Of a stretch of 64,000 bases of DNA, positions 15,420 to 25,323 are shown piece after piece (position 1 is the stretch's first letter; each line of letters begins with the position of its first letter). The notes below the pieces were generated by a model. The model ran no database searches. It was not told where the DNA came from and saw nothing but the letters and a program-made list of their open reading frames with translations. The position numbers were made by a program, and so were the translations under genes. This DNA comes from Akkermansiaceae bacterium (lineage in GTDB: Bacteria > Verrucomicrobiota > Verrucomicrobiia > Verrucomicrobiales > Akkermansiaceae): positions 3,147,226 through 3,211,225 of the forward strand of contig CP059069.1 in the NCBI GenBank assembly GCA_017798145.1, read 5' to 3'.

Positions 15420-16190
15420 ATGGATCGCTGGTTCCTGATCGCTGCAACCGTCCTCGCCGCCATGGCGGGGGTGCGCGGGCTGCTGGTTTTGGGGCATGGC
15501 CGCAAGAGCCCCTGGACGGTCTGGTGGATGATAGGCGTGCTGCTCTGCCAGCTCGGCTATCTCTCGGTGCGCGGTGAAATGAGGGGCGCCTGCCCGCTGC
15601 GCAGCATCGCGGAGATCTCTGTTTTCCTCGCTTGGTCGCTGACGCTTTTCTACCTCCTCATCGGGCCTGCATTCCGGATTTCCCTGCTGGGGGTTTTCAC
15701 AGCGCCTGCGGTGGCGCTTTTCCAGGGATTCGCGCTGATCCCGGGGAAGCTCGACCCATCCCCGGCGAGGGTTTTGGGAACGACGGCATGGGGTGAAACA
15801 CATTCGGCGATGTCGGTTCTCGCCTACGGTGCGCTGGCCCTGGCGGCGGTGGCCGGGGTGATGTTCCTGGTGCTCGACCACCAGCTCAAGGAGCACCACC
15901 TCAAGGGCGGGCTGTTCCGGTTCCTGCCTCCGGTGCGCGATCTCTTGGTTTCCCTGGAGCGGCTGCTCTGGCTGGGCATGGCGCTGCTCACCATCGGGCT
16001 CATCGCCGGGATCATGATGCCGCACGAGACAGGCGGCGCATGGAAACATGTGTTTGTCGCAAGCGGGGTATGGGCAGCCTACGTCGCGCTGATGGCGGTG
16101 AAACGGGTGCGGGGCATCACCGGGCGCAGGTTTGCACTGGGCGCGGTCGCCCTTTTCGTCCTTTCACTCGGGGTATTCGCTTTTGTCTGA
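15420..16190 (+). CDS. CcsA/HemX-family cytochrome c assembly-type membrane protein
   Basis: 256 residues with about eight transmembrane helices. The pattern WGETHSAMSVLAYGALALAAVAGVMFLVLDHQLKEHH corresponds to the CcsA/CcmC-type haem-handling region, although the WWD signature is not clear. Its TGA overlaps the ATG of hemA (TGATG at 16188-16192). HemX proteins of this family are commonly encoded next to hemA and affect glutamyl-tRNA reductase levels. A role in haem delivery for c-type cytochromes is also plausible given the many cytochrome domains in this window. Confidence 0.82.
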   Translation: MDRWFLIAATVLAAMAGVRGLLVLGHGRKSPWTVWWMIGVLLCQLGYLSVRGEMRGACPLRSIAEISVFLAWSLTLFYLLIGPAFRISLLGVFTAPAVALFQGFALIPGKLDPSPARVLGTTAWGETHSAMSVLAYGALALAAVAGVMFLVLDHQLKEHHLKGGLFRFLPPVRDLLVSLERLLWLGMALLTIGLIAGIMMPHETGGAWKHVFVASGVWAAYVALMAVKRVRGITGRRFALGAVALFVLSLGVFAFV

Positions 16191-17179
16191 TGGAACTCGT
16201 CTGCCTGGGATTGAATCACAAGACGGCACCGGTTGAGGTGCGCGAGCGCTTCGCCGTTGGCACGACACGGCTTGGCGAAGCTTCGCGGAACCTGCTGGAA
16301 ATGGCCGGAGCGCCGGAGGGAGTCGTCATATCGACCTGCAACCGGACGGAGTTTTACCTTGCGGCCAATGATGCGTCGGAAGCGATGAAGCGCCTTGAAC
16401 TGTGCCTTGCGGAAAAGGTGCACGGCCACGAGGAACCGTTCTACCGCCACGAGAAAGCGGAGGCCGCGCGGCACCTCTGCAAGGTGGTCAGCGGGCTGGA
16501 CTCGATGTTGCTCGGGGAGACGGAAATCTTCGGCCAGGTGAAGCAGGCCTACCATGCCGCGCATGAAGCCAAAGCCACCGGCCCGGTGCTCAACAGGCTT
16601 TTCCAGAAGGTGTTCAGCGTGGGGAAAAAAGTCCGCACCCAGACCTCGATCCAGGAGGGCTCGACCTCGATCGGCAACGTGGCGGTGGAGCTTGCGGAAA
16701 AGATTTTCGGCCACCTCAAGGACAGCGAGGTGATGGTGCTCGGGGCGGGCGAGATGAGCCGGCTGACGGCGCAGGCGCTCGTCTCGCGCGGCGCGAAGTC
16801 GGTCATCGTAGCCAACCGGACGCATGACCGCGCCGTCGAGCTGGCGGCGGAGATGAAGGGCCGTGCCGTGCGCTTCGACGACTGGCTGGACGTTTTGAAA
16901 AACGTCGATGTCGTCATCTCATCGACAGGTGCCCCGCATACGATCATCCACTCACATGAGATCGAGTCGGTGCGGCGGGCGCGGAAATTCAGGCCGCTTT
17001 TCCTGATTGATATCGCCGTACCGCGCGACATCGAGCACTCCGCGGGCGAGATCGAGGAAGTATATCTCTACGACATCGATGCGCTGGAGCAGCTCGCCGA
17101 GGAGGCGAAGACCCGCCGTGTGAAACAGATCGAGGAATGTGAGAAAATCATCGAGGCGGAGCTGAGGAAACTGGTGTGA
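16190..17179 (+). CDS. hemA: glutamyl-tRNA reductase (short form)
   Basis: 329 residues. GluTR reduces glutamyl-tRNA to glutamate-1-semialdehyde, the first committed step of the C5 haem pathway. The catalytic domain shows STCNRTEFY with the active cysteine at residue 50 and GLDSMLLGETEIFGQVK. The NADPH domain contains VMVLGAGEMSRLTAQAL and VVISSTGAPH, then FLIDIAVPRDIEHS and YLYDIDALEQL. Usual length is about 410-430; here the chain stops shortly after the start of the spinal helix, so most of the C-terminal dimerisation domain is absent. Overlaps the upstream HemX-like gene. Confidence 0.95.
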   Translation: MELVCLGLNHKTAPVEVRERFAVGTTRLGEASRNLLEMAGAPEGVVISTCNRTEFYLAANDASEAMKRLELCLAEKVHGHEEPFYRHEKAEAARHLCKVVSGLDSMLLGETEIFGQVKQAYHAAHEAKATGPVLNRLFQKVFSVGKKVRTQTSIQEGSTSIGNVAVELAEKIFGHLKDSEVMVLGAGEMSRLTAQALVSRGAKSVIVANRTHDRAVELAAEMKGRAVRFDDWLDVLKNVDVVISSTGAPHTIIHSHEIESVRRARKFRPLFLIDIAVPRDIEHSAGEIEEVYLYDIDALEQLAEEAKTRRVKQIEECEKIIEAELRKLV

Positions 17180-17201
17180 GGGCGACAGCCTTTTGAGTGC
17201 T

Positions 17202-17300
17202 GGGAGGATCACCGCTTTAGTATTCTTAGGCCGGGTTCGGTGGAAACCTTACGTGCCTGCATTCAAGCTAGCCCCGTGAAACAAAAGCGGTGATCCTCCC
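17202..17300. repeat. inverted-repeat element, copy B, with perfect 17-bp arms
   Basis: GGGAGGATCACCGCTTT (17202-17218) and AAAGCGGTGATCCTCCC (17284-17300) are perfect inverse complements around 65 bases. The core from CCGCTTTAGTATTCTTA to CGTGAAACAAAAGCGGTGAT matches copy A at 12992-13075 in outline and length. The right arm ends 15 bases before the ATG of the rsmC-like gene, so a folded transcript would bring a strong stem next to its start. Confidence 0.6.
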
Positions 17301-17315
17301 CTCACCCAAAAGCCG

Positions 17316-18290
17316 ATGAACCCCGCCCTCGAAACAATCGCCCTCGCGCTGCGGGAGCATCCCGCCGCACCGGGCGCCGTGCTTTTCCTCGGTGCGGAGC
17401 CGCATCCGGATCTTCCCGATCTCACCGCATGGCAGCCGCTCAAGCCGCTTGCGGATGCGTGCACGGCGGCGGGGATGTCCCTCACGGATGAGCCTCGCGG
17501 GCAATTCCCCTACGTGCTTTTCCTGCCGGGGAAATCGAAAGCCGAAGTCCTGGCCGGTTTCGCACGCGCCCATGGCTTGCTTGCGCCGGGCGGCAGGCTG
17601 ATCGTGGGCTTGGCAAACACCGCCGGAGCATCCCGCTTCGAGAAAGAGCTCTCCCGTGCCGCGCCACTGCTCTTCACCGTTTCCAAAAACAAGTGCCGCG
17701 CCTTTGCCATCGGCAACGAAACCCCGTGGGACTCCGGCGCGCTCGCGGAATGGCGGGAACTCTCCCATCCCCGCGCCATCCCAGGCACGGATTTCATCAC
17801 CGCCCCGGGTGTTTTCAGCGCGGAGCACATCGATCCAGGCTCCCTTCTGCTCGCGGAAAAACTGCCGCCATCCCTCTATGGCTGCATCGCGGATCTCGGT
17901 GCCGGGTGGGGCTACCTCAGCACGATGGCCTTGGAAAAAGCCCCGAAGATATCCCGCATAGACCTATACGAGGCCGATGCCCGCGCCCTCGCCTGCGCCC
18001 GGAAGAATGTCCGGGGGAAGGCCTCTTTCCATTGGCACGATGTCACCACCGGCATCCCGGGGAAATACGACCACATCCTCATGAACCCGCCCTTCCACAC
18101 CGGCCAGTCCAAGGATGTGGATCTCGGCAAGGCCTTTCTAACAACCGCGGCGGCCTCCCTGAAGCGCGGCGGCACCATCCATCTCGTCGCGAACCGCCAG
18201 CTACCCTACGAGGCGCATCTGGCCGCCCTCGGCCTGCGCTCCCGCATCATTGCGGAAGACCATGCCTTCAAAGTGATCTTTTCTTCGTAA
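17316..18290 (+). CDS. class I SAM-dependent methyltransferase, RsmC/RlmG-like
   Basis: 324 residues with the two-domain layout of RsmC-type guanine-N2 rRNA methyltransferases. A degenerate N-terminal Rossmann half (about 1-165) is followed by an active C-terminal half with the SAM motif ADLGAGWGYLS (about 192-202), acidic motif II LYEAD, and the catalytic NPPFHTG. RsmC methylates G1207 of 16S rRNA; RlmG methylates G1835 of 23S rRNA, and the sequence alone does not separate them. The inverted-repeat element B lies directly upstream. Confidence 0.87.
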   Translation: MNPALETIALALREHPAAPGAVLFLGAEPHPDLPDLTAWQPLKPLADACTAAGMSLTDEPRGQFPYVLFLPGKSKAEVLAGFARAHGLLAPGGRLIVGLANTAGASRFEKELSRAAPLLFTVSKNKCRAFAIGNETPWDSGALAEWRELSHPRAIPGTDFITAPGVFSAEHIDPGSLLLAEKLPPSLYGCIADLGAGWGYLSTMALEKAPKISRIDLYEADARALACARKNVRGKASFHWHDVTTGIPGKYDHILMNPPFHTGQSKDVDLGKAFLTTAAASLKRGGTIHLVANRQLPYEAHLAALGLRSRIIAEDHAFKVIFSS

Positions 18291-18334
18291 TTGTCGGGAT
18301 TTTGGGGGTTCCCGCACCGCCAGAGTGGGGTTGA

Positions 18335-19453
<1,119 letters not shown>

Positions 19454-19496
19454 CGGGAAGCCGCGCTTCCAGGCGGCTTCTTCAATGGATTTCACC

Positions 19497-19530
19497 GGCG
19501 GGCTGTGTGCGAACGCAGCCCGCCTTTTTC
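19497..19530 (+). terminator. rho-independent terminator after gap
   Basis: GGCGGGCTG (19497-19505) and CAGCCCGCC (19516-19524) form a perfect 9-bp stem with a 10-base loop, followed by five T residues. It also lies just past the 3' end of the converging sulfatase gene. Confidence 0.85.
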
Positions 19531-19539
19531 ATTCCCAGG

Positions 19540-20922
19540 TCACTTCTTCTTTTTCCACTTCGGCTTTTCGGCCGGCGGCCCGGTGATGCCGGGGCCGAAC
19601 ACCGGATCGGTCAGCCCGCTGTTCCAGGCGGCACGGCGCTTCTCCAGATCGGCGAGAATGGTCGGCTCGGAGCCCGAGATGTCTTCCTTTTCCCCGATGT
19701 CCTTGTCGAGGTCGAACAGCAGGGGCTTCTCGCCCTTGGCCGGAATCACGAGCTTGTGGGCACCACCGCGAACGGCGAAGGCATGTTGCTGGATCTTGCG
19801 CAGGTAGATCGTGTCGTGCGCCGGGGCGGTTTCCTTGCCGGTCAGGAAGGGCACGAGATCGACGCCGTCGAGCGGGCGTGAGGGATCTGCCTTGGCACCG
19901 GATGCGGCGGCGATGGTGGCGAAGATATCGAGGGAGGAGACGGGTTTCCCATAGGTTTTCCCCTTGGGCAGTTTTGACGGCCATTTCACCGCGAAGGGGA
20001 CGCGGAAGCCCCCTTCCCAGACACTGGATTTGTGCCCTCGCAGGGGAAAGTTGTTGGAGGCGTTTTCGGTCGGGCCGCCGTTGTCGGAGAGGAAGAAAAC
20101 GATGGTGTCCTCCTCCAGGCCGTTTGCCTTGATCTCGGCGAGAAGACGGCCAACGCCGTCGTCCAACGCGCTGACCATCGCCGCGTAGGTTCGGCGCTTC
20201 GGATCCGCGATGCCCTTGAACCGGTTGAGGTATTTCTCCGTCGCCTGCAGCGGGCCGTGGGGGGCGTTGTAGGCGAGGTAGAGGAAGAAGGGCTTGTCCT
20301 TGTTTCGTTTCACGAAACCGACCGCTTCGTCGGAAAACGCGTCGGTGAGGTATTTTCCCGGCTTCTCAGGAATGTCGCCGCGCAGCATCCAGAGGCGGTA
20401 GCTGTCCGCCTCGTTCTTCGCCTTGGCAGGATCGCTGATCGTATGTTCACCGACAAGGTAGCGACTGCCGCCGCCGGGGATGCCGTAAAACTCATCGAAG
20501 CCGCGCTTCAGCGGCAGGAGATCCGGGTGTGCGCCGAGGTGCCATTTGCCGATGATGCCGCTGTGATAGCCAGCCTTCCCAAGCGCGTCGGCGAGTGTCG
20601 TTTCGCTCAAGGCAATCCCTTCACCGGGATCCCCCGGCAGCCAGCGTGTGTTGTGCTCGAAGCCGAAACGCTGGGGGTAGCGCCCGGTCATCAGCCCGGC
20701 GCGGCTCGGCGCGCAGACGGAGAAGGTGACGTAGGCGCTGGTGCAGCGCACGCCCTCCGAGGCGATGGAGTCGATGTGCGGCGTCGGGATGTCCTTGCAG
20801 CCGTTGAAGCCCACGTCCCGGTAGCCGAGGTCATCGGCAAGGATCACGACAAGATTCGGCTGGCTGGCGTGGAGGTTGGCGGCGAGAAACGGGACAAGTA
20901 GTGCGGCGAAATGCGGGTTCAT
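19540..20922 (-). CDS. secreted sulfatase
   Basis: 460 residues. Signal peptide (MNPHFAALLVPFLAANLHA), then the sulfatase fold: metal-binding ILADDLGYRDVG, the formylglycine motif CAPSR at residues 70-74 followed by GLMTGRYPQR, IGKWHLG, and the later metal/sulfate residues in FLSDNGGP. It hydrolyses sulfate esters, probably from polysaccharides in the periplasm or outside. The cysteine must be converted to formylglycine by a maturase not encoded here. Lysine/tryptophan-rich C-terminal tail. Confidence 0.95.
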   Translation of the reverse strand: MNPHFAALLVPFLAANLHASQPNLVVILADDLGYRDVGFNGCKDIPTPHIDSIASEGVRCTSAYVTFSVCAPSRAGLMTGRYPQRFGFEHNTRWLPGDPGEGIALSETTLADALGKAGYHSGIIGKWHLGAHPDLLPLKRGFDEFYGIPGGGSRYLVGEHTISDPAKAKNEADSYRLWMLRGDIPEKPGKYLTDAFSDEAVGFVKRNKDKPFFLYLAYNAPHGPLQATEKYLNRFKGIADPKRRTYAAMVSALDDGVGRLLAEIKANGLEEDTIVFFLSDNGGPTENASNNFPLRGHKSSVWEGGFRVPFAVKWPSKLPKGKTYGKPVSSLDIFATIAAASGAKADPSRPLDGVDLVPFLTGKETAPAHDTIYLRKIQQHAFAVRGGAHKLVIPAKGEKPLLFDLDKDIGEKEDISGSEPTILADLEKRRAAWNSGLTDPVFGPGITGPPAEKPKWKKKK

Positions 20923-21106
20923 CGGGTTTTCGGATTCATTGGGTTTTCATAGGGTTCTTTTTTGATCGCACGGTTCATGATGGAGCATCATATTTCCGCT
21001 CAAATTGTGCATGCCGCGATTCATGGCATCTCACGGTGATCTCGATTTTTTTTGATGGGAAAAACGCATTTCGACGGGCGGCGATCTATCCGCTCCGAAG
21101 GCTCGC

Positions 21107-22768
21107 TCACGGAGACGTTTGCCCGGCAGCGAGGCTTGCGATTTCCGCCTCGGAGAGCATGCGGTCGAAAATGGCCAGCTCATCGATGTTTCCGATCAGG
21201 CCGCGTTCGAGGAACTCGGGCGGGCGGTGCGGGGAATCGGAGCGGCCGATGTAGAGGTGGTCGAAGTCGATGGGGATCGCGGGAATGCATTGGCGGGCGA
21301 CCGGGTTCCCGTCGAGGTAAAGGACGGCCTCGCCCGAATTTCGGGCAAGGGCTACGTGGTGCCAGAATTTCGGGCGCATCAGGCGGTTCCCGAAAATCTC
21401 GGTGCCGCCGTCCCATGCTGGCTTGTCGCGGAACACTGCATAGAGGCCGGTGCCTTGGAGGCCGGATTGCTCGAAGGAGGCGTAGGCCTTGAAAAGGAGC
21501 TGGTTGCCGCGCGGCTGGGCGGGATCCTCAGTCCAGCGGCTGCTGGCGAAGAGCGTGTAGTTCTGCAGCCAGTCGAGCTGGACGAACATGGCCACGGTGA
21601 AATCTCCGCCGAGGCTGCGTGGTGTCGTTTCGGCGGTGACAAAGGCGCCGTTGTTTTTCTGGTATTTCAGGCGGCCGGAGTGATTGCCTCCGGTTTCGGT
21701 ATCGATGGAGACATCTCCGAAAGCGATGATCTCCGGGCGGCCGTGGATCTCGTTTTCGACCTTTTGGCCCTTCATGCAGGAGAACCGCCAGTAATCGGTT
21801 GGGCCGAGGGCGAGTACGTCGGTGGGGTAGGAAGGCTTGAGTGCGAGGATGGGCTTGGGCGGGACTTTGAGTTCCAGGTAGTCGGTCGCCTTGTCAGCGA
21901 GAGGTTCCATGCTGCGCTGGGAGGGTGAGATTCTCACGGATTCCCCGGCGTTCACGCGGTGGGTGGCGGAGGTCTGGCGGAGGCCGTTGAGGAAGGAGAC
22001 ATCGGCCATGCCCTCGAACACGCGGCAACTGCCGGTGCCGTCCGCGTTGACGGTGGTGACGAATTCGGTGCCGAGATCGAGCACTTCGAAGGCGCGGGAC
22101 TCCATCACGAAACCCTCGGCCCCTTCCGGGACGAGTACGCGGGCTTGCCCCTTTTCCACAAAGACCCTGTTCGGGCTGACGATGGTCGCCCTGAAAGGCG
22201 CGGTGAAGGTGATGGAGACGCCGGTAAGCGTCTGGATGCCGAGCCAGCCGTTTTCCTGGGCGATTTTCCCGGAGGGGAGGAAGGAGCCATCGTGCATGGC
22301 AGCGTCCGCTGGCGTGCGTCCTTCGGAGCCGGTGACGACCGCGATGGGATGTGGGGCTTGCGGGAGTGCATGCGCCACGGTGGGCGGGCGCGGCGGGATT
22401 GGCCTGGAAAGATGTAGGGAAACCACCAGCGCGACGGAGGCGGCAATCCCGAGGGCCACGTAGCGGATGATTCTCCCCTTGGAGAAATGCGGGCGCCCTC
22501 CATTCCCCTGGATCCGCGCCATGGTTTCTCCCTCGAAGTCGCCCTCTTCGGCCTGAGCATCCGCGAACTCCCCGAAAACATCCATCCAGCGCGGCTCCGG
22601 CTCTGCAGCGGCGGAGAGCGCACCGTTGATGGCAAGCTGTGCGGCGAACTCGCGGCGCAGCTCCGGGTCTGCATCCAGGGCGGCGAGCATTTCCGCCATT
22701 TCCGCCTCCGGCGCATCGCCATCGAGCCAAGCGCCAAGTAGCCCCAGAAGTGTCTCTTCGGATGTCAT
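21107..22768 (-). CDS. FecR-like anti-sigma / LamG domain membrane protein
   Basis: 553 residues. The cytoplasmic N-terminus resembles an anti-sigma domain (LLGAWLDGDAPEAEMAEMLAALDADPELRREFAAQL). One transmembrane segment follows (YVALGIAASVALVVSLHL, about 125-145), then a periplasmic FecR-like part (GVSITFTAPFRATIVSPNRVFVEKGQARVLVPEGAEGFVMES) and a C-terminal LamG/concanavalin-like domain (about 365-545, FTVAMFVQLDWLQ, WHHVALARNSGEAVLYLDGNPVA). Its ATG overlaps the stop of the sigma gene (ATGA). Likely senses an external ligand, perhaps a glycan, and controls the sigma factor. Confidence 0.87.
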   Translation of the reverse strand: MTSEETLLGLLGAWLDGDAPEAEMAEMLAALDADPELRREFAAQLAINGALSAAAEPEPRWMDVFGEFADAQAEEGDFEGETMARIQGNGGRPHFSKGRIIRYVALGIAASVALVVSLHLSRPIPPRPPTVAHALPQAPHPIAVVTGSEGRTPADAAMHDGSFLPSGKIAQENGWLGIQTLTGVSITFTAPFRATIVSPNRVFVEKGQARVLVPEGAEGFVMESRAFEVLDLGTEFVTTVNADGTGSCRVFEGMADVSFLNGLRQTSATHRVNAGESVRISPSQRSMEPLADKATDYLELKVPPKPILALKPSYPTDVLALGPTDYWRFSCMKGQKVENEIHGRPEIIAFGDVSIDTETGGNHSGRLKYQKNNGAFVTAETTPRSLGGDFTVAMFVQLDWLQNYTLFASSRWTEDPAQPRGNQLLFKAYASFEQSGLQGTGLYAVFRDKPAWDGGTEIFGNRLMRPKFWHHVALARNSGEAVLYLDGNPVARQCIPAIPIDFDHLYIGRSDSPHRPPEFLERGLIGNIDELAIFDRMLSEAEIASLAAGQTSP

Positions 22769-23319
22769 GGCAGGCGTTGGGCGACGCAGTCCCTGAGGTT
22801 GTTGTTGGCGCGCAGGCTGATCATGTAGAGGGCGTTGCGGGTGATGTTGAGCGTGTCCGCGATCGCTTGTCCCGCCTCGCCCCTGAGACGGGCGCGGACG
22901 ACCCGGCGCATCCGCTCCGGCAGCTTCTCCACGCAATCCATCAGAGCGGCGATGCGCTCCGCCGTGCGGGTCTCTTCCACCTCATCGAGGTCTGCCCCGA
23001 TGCGGGTGAGGCATTCCTCGCGGAAGCGCTCGTGGGCGGATTGGCGGCGGTCGCTGGTGCGGAAATGCATGAGCACCCGGTTTTTCGCAATCCCGATAAG
23101 CCATGCCTCGAAGGATTTTGATGTATCGAACTTATCCAGCCCCTTGTAGGCGGAGATGAAAACCTGCTGGGCGATATCCTCCGCATCCGCCCTGTTCTGG
23201 ACACGGGAATGGACGAAAGCGCGCACCTGCAGGCCGAACTCGCGGACGAGCTGCGAAAAATCACGGGCTTTCCCGGATCTCACAGCTTTGATCAGCCGGT
23301 TGATTTCGTCTTTCTCCAT
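22765..23319 (-). CDS. ECF-type RNA polymerase sigma factor
   Basis: 184 residues. Region 2 (QLVREFGLQVRAFVHSRVQNRADAEDIAQQVFISAYKGLDKFD, then FEAWLIGIAKNRVLMHFR) and region 4 (LMDCVEKLPERMRRVVRARLRGEAGQAIADTLNITRNALYMISLRANNNLRDCV) are both clear. The architecture matches sigma factors paired with FecR-LamG proteins in Planctomycetes and Verrucomicrobia. The gene overlaps the following FecR-LamG gene by four bases, so the two are made together. Confidence 0.93.
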   Translation of the reverse strand: MEKDEINRLIKAVRSGKARDFSQLVREFGLQVRAFVHSRVQNRADAEDIAQQVFISAYKGLDKFDTSKSFEAWLIGIAKNRVLMHFRTSDRRQSAHERFREECLTRIGADLDEVEETRTAERIAALMDCVEKLPERMRRVVRARLRGEAGQAIADTLNITRNALYMISLRANNNLRDCVAQRLP

Positions 23320-23439
23320 CTCGATGTGATATGCCTTTGGGCGGGAAATCTCACAAATGCGGCAGAGGAAGTCAAATCAGCCGCCCCGTTCGCAGCCCGA
23401 TTGACGGGGCCGCTGAATCCCGGCAACCTGCGGCCCGCC

Positions 23440-24537
23440 ATGTCCGCCGCCCCGCAATCCCGCGCCATCCAGCTCGACGGCCTCCGTGCCCTCGCGATGC
23501 TGGGAATCTGCTGGGATCATTGGGTCCCGGAGGCATGGAATTTCGGCCTGCCTTACGAGATCGGGCTGTATTTTTTCCTCGTTCTCACAGGGTATTTCAT
23601 TACCGGCTCCCTGCTGCGCGTCCGGGACCGGGCGGAGGCCAAGGGTGGGAAATGGCGCTGGCAGGCGTGGAAGGATTTCCAGTGGCGGCGGGGGCTGCGC
23701 ATCATCGCGCCGTACTACGTCGCGCTCGGGATCATCTTCGTTTTCCTCGCCCCGAAGCTCTGGCCGCACCTTCATTGGTATTTGCTTTACCTGACCAACT
23801 TCCACATCGCCCTGATCGGCGAGTGGCCGCCCGGCACCTCCCATTTCTGGTCCATCGCGATCCAGCAGCAGTTTTACCTTTTCTGGCCGGCGGTGATCTG
23901 GCTGACGCCAAAGCGCTTCCTGCCGCTGGCGATGATCCTCTTCGCGGGCATTGCGCCGCTCTCCCGGTATTTCGAACACCTGTTCATGCCGCCCTTCGTC
24001 TGGCCCGGGAAAATCAGCTGGGGCGTGCTCGACTTTTTCGGGATCGGCGGGCTGATGGCACTGCTCATCCACCGCGGCTTCCCGCTTTCCAGCCGGATCT
24101 GGAAAATCCTCATGGTCACCTGCTGCGGGGCGTATCTCGTCTTCGAGTTCGGCCCCCGCTTCGGCCTGCCGCCGAACCGCATCGGCCCGTTCTATGCGTC
24201 CATCCTCTCGGTGGGTCTCTGCGGTGTCATCGCCACCGCCTCCCTTGGCTGGCAGAACATCGCCGGGAGATTTCTGGAAACCGCCTTCCTCCAGAAAGTC
24301 GGCCTGCTGTCCTACGGGGTCTACCTCTACCACAACCTTGCTCCCATCATCCTCGGCAAAACCCTGTCCTTCCTGTGGATGGGGCCTTACGCGGACAGCG
24401 TTCCACAGGCCGCGTTGCGCGTGGCGTGCTTCGGCCTGCTGACCTGGGCGATGACCATGGCCTCGTGGAAATACCTGGAAACCCCGCTGAACAGGCGGCG
24501 GGCGAAGGGGCGCGGAGATGCAGGAGCCAGGGATTAG
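23440..24537 (+). CDS. acyltransferase family 3 membrane protein (OafA-like)
   Basis: 365 residues with about ten transmembrane helices. It starts with the family signature IQLDGLRALAMLGICWDHW (the DGLRALA and His region), followed by FFLVLTGYFITGSLL and, in the middle, FWSIAIQQQFYLFWPA, corresponding to the conserved SLxxExxFYL. Such enzymes add acetyl or other acyl groups to surface sugars or lipids. The start at MSAAPQ is the last ATG before the signature. It is divergent from the sigma factor gene. Confidence 0.9.
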   Translation: MSAAPQSRAIQLDGLRALAMLGICWDHWVPEAWNFGLPYEIGLYFFLVLTGYFITGSLLRVRDRAEAKGGKWRWQAWKDFQWRRGLRIIAPYYVALGIIFVFLAPKLWPHLHWYLLYLTNFHIALIGEWPPGTSHFWSIAIQQQFYLFWPAVIWLTPKRFLPLAMILFAGIAPLSRYFEHLFMPPFVWPGKISWGVLDFFGIGGLMALLIHRGFPLSSRIWKILMVTCCGAYLVFEFGPRFGLPPNRIGPFYASILSVGLCGVIATASLGWQNIAGRFLETAFLQKVGLLSYGVYLYHNLAPIILGKTLSFLWMGPYADSVPQAALRVACFGLLTWAMTMASWKYLETPLNRRRAKGRGDAGARD

Positions 24538-24576
24538 TGGGCAGGAGCCAGGGTGTGGAAAAAAGACCCCGCAGCC

Positions 24577-25281
24577 TCATGCGATCTGATCCGAGGATCG
24601 CAGCAGGATGTCGCTGACCTCCACGTGCGGTGGAGCCGTGAGTATGGTCATGATGCAGTGGGCGACATCCTCAGGGCGCAGCATTGTCATCCCGGCGCGG
24701 GTTTTTGAGAGGGTTTCCTCGCGACCGCGGAAGTAGTTTTCCAGCAGGGGTGTGTCCACGAAGCCCGGCGAGACGCAGGCGACCTGCACGCGGGATCGGA
24801 GTGCCTTTAGCTCGGAGCGCAGCGAGTCGGTGATGGCGCGGACGGCGAATTTCGTGGGCGCGTAGAATCCGCCGGAGGGCGGCACGCGGTGGCCGGACAT
24901 GGAGGAGACATTGACGATGCGGCCGCCGGTTTTCGGGAAATGTTTCAGTGCGAGCTGGCTGCAGAGGGAGAGGGCAAGGACGTTGACCCGCCACATTTCC
25001 TCCCAGTCGGCAGGATTGCCATCGGTGATGCGCGAGAGGTAGGCGGTGCCGGCGCAGTTGACCAGCCCGTCGATTTTCCCCAGCCCCTGGAAGATCGCGG
25101 AGATATCCTCCCGCGAGGTCAGGTCGGCCTTGATGGGGGATACATCGGGATTGAGTGCGTTGGGGCGGCGCGTGACACCGAGCACGTCCGCGCCATGCGC
25201 GAGCAGCTGCCCGCAGAGTGCCGCGCCGATGCCGCTCGATGCGCCGGTGACCAGGAAGGTTTTGCCTTTCAGGGGGATCAT
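24577..25281 (-). CDS. short-chain dehydrogenase/reductase
   Basis: 234 residues. Classical SDR: cofactor motif TGASSGIG at residues 13-20, NCAGTAY, catalytic Ser in NVSSMSG and YxxxK as YAPTK. The Pro-Gly region SPGFVDTPL follows. An arginine pair after the second strand (VTRRPN) suggests NADP preference. Substrate unknown. It lies 42 bases downstream of the membrane-peroxiredoxin gene on the same strand. Confidence 0.93.
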   Translation of the reverse strand: MIPLKGKTFLVTGASSGIGAALCGQLLAHGADVLGVTRRPNALNPDVSPIKADLTSREDISAIFQGLGKIDGLVNCAGTAYLSRITDGNPADWEEMWRVNVLALSLCSQLALKHFPKTGGRIVNVSSMSGHRVPPSGGFYAPTKFAVRAITDSLRSELKALRSRVQVACVSPGFVDTPLLENYFRGREETLSKTRAGMTMLRPEDVAHCIMTILTAPPHVEVSDILLRSSDQIA

Positions 25282-25323
25282 GGAGAAAACTTTAAACTCG
25301 AAATGACAAGCTCCAGGCCAGAC

